Source: Pseudoalteromonas rubra (GTDB taxonomy: Bacteria; Pseudomonadota; Gammaproteobacteria; Enterobacterales; Alteromonadaceae). From it: a stretch of DNA of 64,000 nucleotides. Positions 54,081-62,793 of this stretch are shown piece after piece. Numbering within the stretch: position 1 is the first letter of the stretch; each line of letters starts with the position of its first letter. The notes under the pieces were generated by a model that saw nothing but the letters and a program-made list of their open reading frames with translations, made no database searches and was not told the origin of the DNA. The stretch covers positions 930,001-994,000 of the forward strand of contig NZ_AHCD03000044.1 in NCBI RefSeq assembly GCF_000238295.3, read 5' to 3'. The position numbers were made by a program, and so were the translations under genes.

Positions 54081-55214
54081 ATGAAGCAAGTTTGGCTGGT
54101 GATATTGTTACTAGTATCTGGCACAGGCTGGAGTAATGAAAGAGAAGTTGAGATACAGATCACCTCTACCGTATTCGAAGAAAAGCGTAAGGTGCACATC
54201 TCTTTGCCAACAGGCTACTTTGACAGGGCAAACCAAGATCGGCGTTATCCGGTATTGTATCTGACTGATGCACGAGCACAGATGATGCATACCGCAAGCA
54301 TGGTCCATTATCTGCAAGGGGGCATCTCTGAGATGATTGTTGTTGGGATAGAGACGCCTTCACGAAGCCGGGATTTTAGCCCATATGACGTGGACGGTCA
54401 GGTTATCGTTAACCCAGCTGAGCACTCGCTGCTAAATTTTATTCGTACAGAAGTTAAGCCGCTTGTAGCGCGACGTTATCGAACGAACTCTTTCGCGCTG
54501 CTCAGCGGTCATTCGCTGGGCGGTTTATTTACTTTGTACAGTATGCTGACAGCTCCCGAACTTTTTGATGTCTATATTGCGTTATCACCGGCAATGGGGT
54601 GGGGGAGCAAAAACTTACTGCCTTTTATTGAGCAACACCCTGCGCGACTAAAGCTGGATAAAACACTCATCATAGCGACCGAAGCGGATACGCCATTTGA
54701 GCAACAAATACCTAATTTTATTCGTCTCAGAAAGAGCCTGGATGCGCACGCTGGTCCTCAGCTAAATTGGCAAGCCAGTCTTTATGAGGCTGAGGATCAT
54801 ATGACGATAGCGCATATTGGTTTATATGATGCTGTACGTTATGTATTTCGTAATTGGTGGATCACAGGTGAGCGGATAAAGGGAGACAAACTTAAATTTG
54901 ATGCGCATTACCAGGGGTTGTCCGACCGCCTTGGCTATGAAGTTGTGCCTGAGTTTAATGAAATGTGGGGGCTGACTAATTACCTGGTCGTCAAAGCCTA
55001 CCTCGAAGAGGCAGAATATATCGTAAATAAGTGGATCCAATATTATCCGCATACGGCAGAGCCTTACGCTATGCTGAGCCGGGTGTTTATGGCCAAGGAG
55101 TCATCACAGCGGGCACTGGAAGCGGTGAACGAGGCCATAAAACTGTCAGTGAATGATACGCGTCAGCTGGACAGGCTAAAGAGACAAAAAGATAAGATCC
55201 AACACGCACTGTGA
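54081..55214 (+). CDS. Secreted esterase, Fes/IroE-like putative esterase family
   Basis: 377 residues. A Sec signal (~1-18) precedes an alpha/beta hydrolase of the PF00756 type: RRYPVLYLTDARAQ, the nucleophile elbow GHSLGG, and DVYIALSPAMGW. A His is available in AEDHMTIAH. The C-terminal ~90 residues are helical with a TPR-like pattern (PYAMLSRVFMAKESSQRALEAVNEAI). Family members hydrolyse siderophores or other esters. Divergent from the CadC-like gene; GGAG lies before the ATG. Confidence 0.83.
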   Translation: MKQVWLVILLLVSGTGWSNEREVEIQITSTVFEEKRKVHISLPTGYFDRANQDRRYPVLYLTDARAQMMHTASMVHYLQGGISEMIVVGIETPSRSRDFSPYDVDGQVIVNPAEHSLLNFIRTEVKPLVARRYRTNSFALLSGHSLGGLFTLYSMLTAPELFDVYIALSPAMGWGSKNLLPFIEQHPARLKLDKTLIIATEADTPFEQQIPNFIRLRKSLDAHAGPQLNWQASLYEAEDHMTIAHIGLYDAVRYVFRNWWITGERIKGDKLKFDAHYQGLSDRLGYEVVPEFNEMWGLTNYLVVKAYLEEAEYIVNKWIQYYPHTAEPYAMLSRVFMAKESSQRALEAVNEAIKLSVNDTRQLDRLKRQKDKIQHAL

Positions 55215-55302
55215 TTTAAAAAGAGCAGATGGGTATCTACCAGGTTCAGCTATCTGCCAGCGCTGGTGCTGTAAACGCTCTCGGGCAGTAAGCCTGCTCA
55301 AG

Positions 55303-55325
55303 TGAGCCGATAGCTATCAGGCTCA
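55303..55325. terminator. Possible bidirectional terminator between convergent genes
   Basis: TGAGCC-GATAG-CTATC-A-GGCTCA forms an 11-bp near-perfect inverted repeat with one bulge. It sits midway between the ends of the esterase gene (55214) and the S41 gene (55379). T-rich sequence is weak on both sides. Confidence 0.35.
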
Positions 55326-55378
55326 GTGCTTTCATCTTAAGGAGTGATGACTGCACTGAGCGTGTTGAACAAGTTGTT

Positions 55379-57229
55379 TTACTCAAGCTGCGATTTTAAG
55401 TAGTTCACAGCTTCTTCCAGCTGGTTATCTTGATGTTTTCTGACGCTTTCAATCGTCCTGGGTACCCATATATCAATCTCGACGCCCGCGTTAATCAAGG
55501 GATCACCATTGAGTCGGTTTGCGAGCATACTGGTAAACACAAAAATACTATTCCGAGACAAGTCATCCGAGAAGTTAAAGAAATCCGCTTCAAAGACTTC
55601 TCCGTTGATCCCTGATGTGGCTTCACCCAGGACTTTTATTCCGCCAGCGCGGGCAAACACAAGTGCATGCTCACTCTGACTTTGGCTTTCTCTGGAGGCC
55701 AGCGCAATTGCCGGAATATTCAGTGCGTCCTGTGCGAGGCGGATCGTCTGTGGCAGGCTTTGTACCTGCACGTCACTTTGATTGGGTGCACCTTGCCAGT
55801 AGTTGGCAAGCGTGTTGTTAACGGCATCCGTTTCAATAAACCAACTGAGTACCCCCTGCCACCCTGGCCAACTGGTTGGGTAATGGCGCATATCCAGCAC
55901 GACGGCTTTGGCCTCTGCCAGCTGTGACTTGAGTAAGCTGAGGTCTTGCTGCTCGACATTATAAACGTTGATACGATAAATGTTGTCACCTAAAGGTTCC
56001 AGCACGTCTGGGCTGTGAGGCACATATCTGAGGCCGCCGAATTTGAGAGCGCCCTCTCTCTTAAGCGGGGTTACGGTTTGCTGGATCACGCGCTCGTCTG
56101 ACTTTTTTATCTCGTAGCGAACGGGTGTTGAAGAGGTTTTGTAAAAGTGCATGCGTGCAACCCGGTTAACCCCTTGCAGCTGGTTGGAAAATGATTGAGC
56201 AGCGCGATTTTGCAGATAAGTCTGCACCGCTTCACCGTCAATGGAGATTATCTCGTCGCCAATCTCGATATCCGACGGATTGTTTTGCTCTGTGCGCGTA
56301 ACAATGGCTTTCCCTTCAACTATTTCAAAGAAAAAGGGCATGTAATAGCCAAACGGGGACAACTCGGGGTTTGGTAAGGCAATATTGAGGTGGTTGTCAT
56401 TGAGCTTTGTAAATTCGGTATAAATGCGGGTGTTTCTTTGCGTAAGGTCCGATTCAGTGCAGGCATTCAAGAGCGGCTTAAGGCTTTGCGCCCAGTTGAG
56501 TTCGATCTGGTGAAAATAAGGCCAAAAGTGCTGGATCATAGCCCACATGCCAGAGACGGTCGCCATGCATATTTCCGGCTGTTCAAAGTTTTCTGTTAGT
56601 TGCCAGCGGCCCACCCGGGAAAACGTATCGCCCGTTAACTGAGTTTGTGCAGGCAGGTACAAAGGGATATAAACTCTTTGCTGGCCATAATCCAATGTCG
56701 CATATCGGTTGCTGGGCAAGTACGACTGATTGCTAAGTGAACCGTAGTTACCTGAGCGCAGATCTCTTTCATATAAACGCTGAGAAAAAGGCGCATTTTG
56801 TTGCCAGGCCATGACTTGTGTTTGCTGCTCTAGTATGGGCAAGTGGTCCTGTTGTGTTGTGACATAGGGGGCGATTTGTCTTAGCAACTCTATGCCCTTG
56901 TCTGCGCGAGCCGCTTCTTCTGTCTGGCTTAACTCGACAATACTCTCGGCAATAAAGAGTGGCCAGTCTGATGCGCTTACTTCTTCAGAGGGATAAAAGT
57001 ACTGCACTGAATGGGCCAGCGTCACAAAGTGTTCTACGTCATCAATCAGTGCGTCATTAAATGTGACATCGGGACGCGCCTGGGGAGAGTCTGGCAGGCG
57101 GTTATTTTCCGGCGGAGACACAGGGCTTGAACCCGGAGGTTGGGTGTTTTCATTGCCATTGTTATCCCCACTGTCGCCACAGGCCGTCAAACACAAGCTT
57201 ACGCATATAAAAAGCAACTGATTTCGCAT
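55379..57229 (-). CDS. S41-family (tail-specific) peptidase-like lipoprotein
   Basis: 616 residues from the ATG at 57229, which has AGGGA upstream and opens a lipoprotein signal with lipobox LTAC. A Pro/Ser/Asn linker precedes a domain (~60-250). A PDZ-like region (~320-400) shows PSDIEIGDEIISIDG. The S41 core (~440-600) has YRINVYNVEQQDLS, AVVLDMRHYP, the likely nucleophile in RESQSQSEHALVFA, and GEATSGINGE. Ser and Glu around SQSE fit the S41 nucleophile region, but I cannot confirm the Lys of the dyad. Anchored in a membrane and facing the periplasm or outside. Confidence 0.75.
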   Translation of the reverse strand: MRNQLLFICVSLCLTACGDSGDNNGNENTQPPGSSPVSPPENNRLPDSPQARPDVTFNDALIDDVEHFVTLAHSVQYFYPSEEVSASDWPLFIAESIVELSQTEEAARADKGIELLRQIAPYVTTQQDHLPILEQQTQVMAWQQNAPFSQRLYERDLRSGNYGSLSNQSYLPSNRYATLDYGQQRVYIPLYLPAQTQLTGDTFSRVGRWQLTENFEQPEICMATVSGMWAMIQHFWPYFHQIELNWAQSLKPLLNACTESDLTQRNTRIYTEFTKLNDNHLNIALPNPELSPFGYYMPFFFEIVEGKAIVTRTEQNNPSDIEIGDEIISIDGEAVQTYLQNRAAQSFSNQLQGVNRVARMHFYKTSSTPVRYEIKKSDERVIQQTVTPLKREGALKFGGLRYVPHSPDVLEPLGDNIYRINVYNVEQQDLSLLKSQLAEAKAVVLDMRHYPTSWPGWQGVLSWFIETDAVNNTLANYWQGAPNQSDVQVQSLPQTIRLAQDALNIPAIALASRESQSQSEHALVFARAGGIKVLGEATSGINGEVFEADFFNFSDDLSRNSIFVFTSMLANRLNGDPLINAGVEIDIWVPRTIESVRKHQDNQLEEAVNYLKSQLE

Positions 57230-57452
57230 CACACATTTCCCTTTTTTATCATTATCAGGTACAAAGCTAGCGTTAATTTGTACAGCTGTAAACCCCACAG
57301 GCTGGGGGGAATCTATATGCTTGTTTAAATGGGAAGGGAGTTTTGGACAAGAAGGTTGTGCTAATGACTGACAACCTCCTTCAGCGGAATGGCCTGAAAA
57401 GTCAATTAGTTATGAGATATGGACCTGTGCGAAGGCCAATTGCAAAGCCCGG

Positions 57453-58298
57453 CTACTGACACTGGTTAACCAGCGTTTTGGTTAGAAACTGATTGACCTG
57501 GTTTTGGGTCTCACGGTTAAAACTGTAGTGGCCACCGGGTAGTGCTATGTGTTGATATGGATGAGAGAATTGAGCCTGTTCGAGCGACTCGGTGATTTTG
57601 TTTGCCATCGCGTGAGACGGCCAAATCTCATCTTGTTCAGCTGAGACCAGGAGAATTGGCCCGTTGGTTGTTTCCACTGGGATCCTGGCTGCTTCCAGGG
57701 TAGTGGTGTCGGCTTTCTCCAGAGCGGCGTTAAATGCGGGTGTGTATGTGCCGCTTATCATGCCTTTTTGCATTTGCCAGGAGAGCAGTGGCGCATCTAC
57801 GTAAGCAAGCGGTGTTTTATTCAGCTGCCAGCCCGGTTGTGAGCTAAAGGTTTTTACTGCGTTCCAGCTGACATGACTGGGCATTATTGCGACAGCATGG
57901 TTAATGTGCTCAAAGTGAGCTGCCAGTAACAGGGCCAGCTCAGCCCCTTTGGAAAACCCATACACGGCAATGCAGTTTGAGTTGATTTTTGGGTCATTTG
58001 CTACAGCACTAATTCGCTCTGCAATGTCATCAAGTGACAACGCGATTTGTCTGGATGGTGTGCCCGAAGTGCCATAATAGGCGAGGGCCGCAACCGACAT
58101 GCCGTGGTCATGAAAGCGCTCAAGCAAGGGAGCAAAATGGGACTTCGCCAGTGTGTTACCCCCCTCGCTGCCACCGAGCAAAATGACCAGCGGGTGGGGC
58201 TTACCATCATCAATAAAATGGCGTTTAACATCGGGGTCTGAGGATGAAGAGCAGGCACAAAGAAGCCCTGCCAACAGAATCGGCATTGCGTGTTTCAT
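57453..58298 (-). CDS. Alpha/beta hydrolase lipoprotein, BAAT C-terminal type
   Basis: 281 residues. A lipoprotein signal with lipobox CAC precedes an alpha/beta hydrolase close to acyl-CoA thioester hydrolase/BAAT_C proteins: LVILLGGSEGG, the nucleophile motif GFSKGAELALLLAA, the acid in SAEQDEIWPS and the His in PGGHYSF. Family members handle acyl thioesters or small esters; the lipoprotein location makes an acyl-CoA role unlikely. AAGGAAA lies before the ATG. It is 60 bp downstream of the LytTR regulator gene on the same strand. Confidence 0.78.
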   Translation of the reverse strand: MKHAMPILLAGLLCACSSSSDPDVKRHFIDDGKPHPLVILLGGSEGGNTLAKSHFAPLLERFHDHGMSVAALAYYGTSGTPSRQIALSLDDIAERISAVANDPKINSNCIAVYGFSKGAELALLLAAHFEHINHAVAIMPSHVSWNAVKTFSSQPGWQLNKTPLAYVDAPLLSWQMQKGMISGTYTPAFNAALEKADTTTLEAARIPVETTNGPILLVSAEQDEIWPSHAMANKITESLEQAQFSHPYQHIALPGGHYSFNRETQNQVNQFLTKTLVNQCQ

Positions 58299-58357
58299 AT
58301 AAGTTTCCTTTGATTGTTATTGTTTGTCAGGTCGGCTTTGCAGGGGCCGACCTTAGG

Positions 58358-59056
58358 TTAAATTTGCAGTTTTTTCCTCAGTAGCCTGGCACCACTGCGA
58401 CTGCTTATCACCTGCAGCCCTGAGTGTGCAAACCCGAGCAGATAACCTCCGGTGACCCAACGCTCTAATGTAATGATCTTTAAACGGTTCACAATGGCGT
58501 TGCGATGGACGCGTATAAAGGTATCGGGCAGGGTTGCCATCAATTCTTCCAGGGATGAATCTATGGGATAGGTGCTTTCGGAGGTGTAAGCGATGGCATG
58601 CCCATGCTCCAGCTTAATGACCTCAATTCGACCTGCTTCTATCCGTGTCACTTTATCGCCAACTTTGCTGGTAAGCATCAGTTGCTCAGGGTCGGGTGTG
58701 CGATGCGCTGCGACACGAGACAATGCCAGAGCAAGTCGTTCATTGGTATAAGGCTTAAGTAAATAGTCTGTTGCGCCAAGAGTAAAGGCATCTACGGCAA
58801 ATTCACTGTAGGCTGTGGTAAAGACAATCTGACCTTTGAATCCGGCATTCCGGAGTTGTTTACTGAGTTCTACGCCATTGAGCCCCGGCAGATTAATATC
58901 AAGAAAGAGCAGATCAACCTGATGTTGCCTGAACGCAGATAAAAAGGCTGCGGGTTCCTCGCTATGGTAAACCAGTTTGTAATGACCCAGTTGCCCAAGT
59001 TGCGTTTTGAGCTTTTGTAAGGCTGGCATTTCATCTTCAATAATCGCGATATTCAT
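58358..59056 (-). CDS. LytTR-family response regulator
   Basis: 232 residues. The receiver has IAIIEDEMPALQKL, Asp53 in LLFLDINLPGLNG and a Lys in LLKPYTNERLA. The LytTR DNA-binding domain (~135-230) has IEVIKLEHGHAIAYT, SLEELMATLPDTFIRVHRNAIVN and GYLLGFA. The start overlaps the kinase stop by 4 bp (ATGA). It forms a two-component system with the next gene upstream. Confidence 0.93.
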   Translation of the reverse strand: MNIAIIEDEMPALQKLKTQLGQLGHYKLVYHSEEPAAFLSAFRQHQVDLLFLDINLPGLNGVELSKQLRNAGFKGQIVFTTAYSEFAVDAFTLGATDYLLKPYTNERLALALSRVAAHRTPDPEQLMLTSKVGDKVTRIEAGRIEVIKLEHGHAIAYTSESTYPIDSSLEELMATLPDTFIRVHRNAIVNRLKIITLERWVTGGYLLGFAHSGLQVISSRSGARLLRKKLQI

Positions 59057-60063
59057 CTGTACTTCCCTAGAGCAAACTGGGCCCTGGCTCCCCCGTTGGG
59101 CAAATTTGAGAGTTCGAGTTGCGCGTTAGCCTCCAGCTTTAGCCTGGAGCGGGTAATCGCTAAGCCGAGGCCACTTTGGGCATCACCATGTAAAATAGCT
59201 TCAGCAAAGCCAACCCCGTTATCAGAGACAGAAATCACCGGCCGTCCCTGTTCACTGTGAGCACGTATCTCGATATAAAGAGGCCGTCGCTTAGCGTGTT
59301 TGATGGCATTCTCAATCAGTGGCTGGATAACCATGGCTGGCAGAGTGACGCAAAGCAGTGCTTCGTCTACGTCGAACTCAATCTGTAAATTATCGCCAAA
59401 CCTGCACTGTTCGATTTCGCACCATTTGTGCAACACTAAGAGTTCATCCGACAGGCTGACAGCAGGGGGCGCTGTATTACCAGACACAGCATGCCTGAGT
59501 GAATAGCGTAGTATTGCAGACAGGTTGTGAACCAGTGCCTCGGCTTGTGTCGGGCGAGATGAGGTCAGTGCGGCTATGGTATTGAGGCTATTGAACAAAA
59601 AGTGCGGGTTTAGCTGGCTGTGGAGTAACTTCAGCTCAGCCTGCTGGCGTAGTGATTGTTCATCCTTGAGGTGTTTTTGGGTCAGATAAAACTTTACCAG
59701 CAGAAATATCCCGCTACTCCAGGGTAATGCGATAATCAGTGCTTCGCTCAGTTCAAAAGATCTTATGCCAAGCAAGTGTGCTCTGAGCCAGCCAAATGCC
59801 AGGGCACCGGTGGCCATTGCCAGGTAAAGAGTTGAAAAGTGGACGATCCAGTGTGTGACTTTGACGCGCTGTATCAGCACATAACTGACCATCATAGGCA
59901 GCCAGTACAGACATAGTACCGCCGCCATAGATGAAAAAAAAATGGGCAGAGAAAGTGGGATTGCGCGTTGTATCCAGTCGGTAAAGCTAATGGATATACT
60001 CACCATTGCGATAATAGCCAGTGCTATAACCTGCTCATTACGCTGTAAAGAAATTCCAGTCAT
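59053..60063 (-). CDS. Sensor histidine kinase, LytS/YehU type
   Basis: 336 residues. Four hydrophobic helices fill ~10-125. The His_kinase domain (PF06580) has His154 in LKLLHSQLNPHFLFNSLNTI. The HATPase has VIQPLIENAIKHAKR, DNGVGF and GLGLAITRSRL. It phosphorylates the LytTR regulator encoded in coupled fashion downstream. Signal unknown. Confidence 0.92.
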   Translation of the reverse strand: MTGISLQRNEQVIALAIIAMVSISISFTDWIQRAIPLSLPIFFSSMAAVLCLYWLPMMVSYVLIQRVKVTHWIVHFSTLYLAMATGALAFGWLRAHLLGIRSFELSEALIIALPWSSGIFLLVKFYLTQKHLKDEQSLRQQAELKLLHSQLNPHFLFNSLNTIAALTSSRPTQAEALVHNLSAILRYSLRHAVSGNTAPPAVSLSDELLVLHKWCEIEQCRFGDNLQIEFDVDEALLCVTLPAMVIQPLIENAIKHAKRRPLYIEIRAHSEQGRPVISVSDNGVGFAEAILHGDAQSGLGLAITRSRLKLEANAQLELSNLPNGGARAQFALGKYR

Positions 60064-60230
60064 CTCAACATATTAGGTAAAAATTTTAGAGATAGTTTAC
60101 CTTAAATGAAGACTGATGCAGCAAAAAGCACAGCGAGCTGTCATTTTTTCAGGGTGAATGGCTTGATTCTAATTAGCGTACAATAACTCGGGCCCAATAT
60201 GGGTACCTTTCGTTGCGCCACACAGTAGTA

Positions 60231-60485
60231 TTATCTGAATATCCGACTAGTGCCTACTGCTGTCGTAGCCGTGTCTATGCTATACAACATGTTCACACCT
60301 CGAGCAACTGGGGTCCTGGAGAACCTTTGTGGGAGCGCAGCCTGGTGCGCGGCATTGGCTAAGGCCTGACTTGTAGCCATCATAAAATTGCCCGTTGCGA
60401 CGGCCGGGGTGTCTCCAAGTACCTTGGTATTGGCCTGAGAGACGGAATCTGTGATCTGACTGTTTACTGCGGTAGGAAATGCCAT
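60231..60485 (-). CDS. R-body protein RebB-like (orphan)
   Basis: 84 residues. The N-terminal half matches RebB, the refractile (R) body structural protein, very closely in pattern: MAFPTAVNSQITDSVSQANTKV, then LGDTPAVATGNF and SQALANAAHQA. The C-terminal LYSIDTATTAVGTSRIF is also typical. The segment between them (LPQRFSRTPVARG) departs from the usual Gln-rich stretch, so the gene may have drifted. AAGGAG precedes the ATG. Other reb genes are not within the window. Confidence 0.8.
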   Translation of the reverse strand: MAFPTAVNSQITDSVSQANTKVLGDTPAVATGNFMMATSQALANAAHQAALPQRFSRTPVARGVNMLYSIDTATTAVGTSRIFR

Positions 60486-60661
60486 GAGCTCACTCCTTGT
60501 CGGGGTTGTAAAGTGCCTTGTTATTATGGGTCAGTCTTAACCTCAGCACGATTACATCCTATTACAGCTAAGCTTATCTGCTAGTTGCGCAAACATCACT
60601 ATTCCTCATGTGCGTACAATTTACATTTATAGTTTCAGTCCTTATGATAGCCACCTGCAAC

Positions 60662-60680
60662 TGATTATCATTTTTATTCT
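60662..60680 (+). promoter_or_regulatory. Weak Fur-box-like site upstream of the OmpR-type regulator
   Basis: The stretch TGATTATCATTTTTATTCT is partly similar to the Fur consensus (GATAATGATAATCATTATC) and lies about 12 bp before the GTG start. Iron control fits a two-component system next to a TonB receptor, but the match is modest. Confidence 0.3.
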
Positions 60681-60691
60681 CGGGGATTTGT

Positions 60692-61375
60692 GTGGTACAT
60701 AAAATACTCTTAATCGAAGACGACAGTACGTTAAGCGCCTACCTGGCTGATTTATTGCGTAAGGCGGGCTATCACATAGATCAATGCTTTGACGGGGAGC
60801 GGGGACTTGAAGTGGCGAGGACTCAGCAGCACCATTTGATCCTGCTGGATAAAATGTTGCCTAAACTTGATGGGGTGACTTTGCTCCAAAAACTGCGCGC
60901 ATCGAGCCAGCAGCCAGTGATCATGGTCTCCGCTAAAGGTGCAGAAGAAGAACGAATTGTGGGTCTCAGTCACGGTGCGGATGACTATGTAGCAAAGCCG
61001 TTTAATGCAACGGAGTTATTACTGAGAATTGAGCGCCTGTTAAAGCGTAGCCATGGTAATACTGCACCCATCACTCAGTCTGAAATTACTGTGGATGGTC
61101 TCAGGCTAGCACTGCAAACGCAGTCTATAACGCTGCATGGCGAACCGCTGGATTTTACGCCGATCCAGTTCAAACTGCTGTGGGCACTCATGTCACAGCC
61201 AAATACCATAGTCCCTAAAGCTGATCTCTATCTGTCGGTACTGAACAAAAAGCTTGGCGCATACGATCGTAGCCTGGATATGCATTTGAGCCGGGTACGC
61301 AGAAAACTCAATGATGCCAACTGGTTTGGCGAGCGGCTGCAAACGGTACATGGTCAAGGGTACTGTTTTAAATGA
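60692..61375 (+). CDS. OmpR-family response regulator
   Basis: 227 residues from a GTG. The receiver has ILLIEDDSTLSAYL, Asp53 in LILLDKMLPKLDGV and VAKPFN. The winged helix (~130-225) has PLDFTPIQFKLLWALMSQPN and LDMHLSRVRRKLN. The stop overlaps the kinase start (ATGA). Likely controls the TonB receptor downstream, by position. Confidence 0.92.
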   Translation: MVHKILLIEDDSTLSAYLADLLRKAGYHIDQCFDGERGLEVARTQQHHLILLDKMLPKLDGVTLLQKLRASSQQPVIMVSAKGAEEERIVGLSHGADDYVAKPFNATELLLRIERLLKRSHGNTAPITQSEITVDGLRLALQTQSITLHGEPLDFTPIQFKLLWALMSQPNTIVPKADLYLSVLNKKLGAYDRSLDMHLSRVRRKLNDANWFGERLQTVHGQGYCFK

Positions 61376-62715
61376 AGCGCACATTTCTCTGGAAGTTATG
61401 CATTATTGTGGCAACTGGCTTAGTGGCATTTTTCTATCTGTTACATGCACTGACATTAAAAACAGAAGAAAGCATGAGCATGATCGCAAAAGCGGACCGT
61501 GCAGAGCTGACGCAGTGGCGCATCAAGTCCGAACAACTCTACATGGCTAATAATACTCAGGCACTGAATGCCTGGTTAGCGCAACTGATGGCGGAAGAGT
61601 CGACCTGGGCATCGGTCGCCAGTTTCAGGGCGATCCATCTTGCCGGTGAACCGATAGACAAAGACATTGTCGGCACTTACCATTTTGGGCGCAGTATAGA
61701 GTGGAAAATTCATCTCTATTTTTCCGCAAATCCGGTGATGGAATTACCTTTTGAGCACAGCAATGCCAGCTTGCTGATAAAACTACCCAGCAGGATGCGC
61801 CCTGGTACTTACTGGGCAACCACCAAGTTTTTGCTTCAGGTCCTGATCCCGATGGGGGTGTTAGCTGTGCTGTCAGTATTACTTTATCAGCACATTATAA
61901 CTCCGTTGCGCAAGCTGGACAGTGCCACATCGGCGTTTAGTCGGGGTAACTTTAAGGTCAGACTGGGCAGATATTTGGGAAAACGTAACGATGAGTTTGC
62001 CCACCTGGCTGCCACCTTTGACCAGATGGCGGCCAAAATTGGTGAGTTGATCGCCAGTCAGCGACAGCTCATTGCCGATCTGTCTCATGAGTTACGCACG
62101 CCGCTTACTCGTCTCGACATTGCGGTCGAGAGTTTTGACGTGGATGATGCTCAGACACACCTTGCACGGATCGCGCGCGAGTCTGCTCAGATCCGAAAGC
62201 TCGTTGAAGATTCATTGACACTGGCCTGGTTGGAAAATGAAAAACCAGTGCTAAAAAGAGAAAACGTCGACCTAGTGGACTTGCTCGATGTGCTGGTGGA
62301 GGATGCCAGGTTCGAGTTTCCCGACAGGCGTATTATTTTCGATCCTCCTGCTAACGCTATTGTACAAAACAGCTGCCACCGTGCTTTGTGTCCTGCCGTA
62401 GAAAACGTGATTCGCAATGCGCTGCGTTACACGCCGGTGGGCCAGCATGTGCAGATCACGCTGACACAGCAGTCTGAGCAGTATTGCATTCAAATTCAGG
62501 ATCAGGGGCCGGGGATCCCGGAGGTGTTTCTTGAGAAAGTGTTTGAACCATTTTTTCGCGTTGATAATGCCCGTCTTGCAGAAAATGACAGTTTTGGTCT
62601 GGGTCTGGCGCTGGCAAAGCGCCATCTGGCGAGTGTGGGGGCCAGTATCTCGGCACATAACCCCAGCACTGGTGGTCTTTTGGTTACGATAATGATTCCC
62701 ATTTCCCAAATGTAA
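61372..62715 (+). CDS. Sensor histidine kinase
   Basis: 447 residues. Two membrane helices (~8-28 and ~145-168) flank a periplasmic domain. HAMP (~170-225), HisKA with His239 in LSHELRTPLTRLD and HATPase with NVIRNALRYTP, DQGPGIP and FGLGLALAKRHL follow. It pairs with the OmpR-type regulator. The layout is similar to PfeS/PirS-type kinases found beside catecholate-siderophore receptors, but the signal here is unproven. Confidence 0.92.
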   Translation: MKRTFLWKLCIIVATGLVAFFYLLHALTLKTEESMSMIAKADRAELTQWRIKSEQLYMANNTQALNAWLAQLMAEESTWASVASFRAIHLAGEPIDKDIVGTYHFGRSIEWKIHLYFSANPVMELPFEHSNASLLIKLPSRMRPGTYWATTKFLLQVLIPMGVLAVLSVLLYQHIITPLRKLDSATSAFSRGNFKVRLGRYLGKRNDEFAHLAATFDQMAAKIGELIASQRQLIADLSHELRTPLTRLDIAVESFDVDDAQTHLARIARESAQIRKLVEDSLTLAWLENEKPVLKRENVDLVDLLDVLVEDARFEFPDRRIIFDPPANAIVQNSCHRALCPAVENVIRNALRYTPVGQHVQITLTQQSEQYCIQIQDQGPGIPEVFLEKVFEPFFRVDNARLAENDSFGLGLALAKRHLASVGASISAHNPSTGGLLVTIMIPISQM

Positions 62716-62737
62716 CAGTTGTAAAAGTGATTGCCTG

Positions 62738-62774
62738 AAAAGTCTAAATGACAATAATTCCGATTTAGACTTTT
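62738..62774 (+). terminator. Hairpin after the kinase gene
   Basis: AAAAGTCTAAAT (62738-62749) pairs perfectly over 12 bp with ATTTAGACTTTT (62763-62774), 13-nt loop, 22 bp after the kinase stop. The T-tract is within the stem. It may terminate the kinase message before the TonB gene or attenuate it. Confidence 0.55.
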
Positions 62775-62793
62775 AACTTGTTGTTTGACTGAG

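Noticed and set aside
58329..58353. AGGTCGGC/GCCGACCT hairpin after the LytTR gene
   Set aside because: A reasonable stem but a poor T-tract on the minus strand; could be chance, so not called a terminator.
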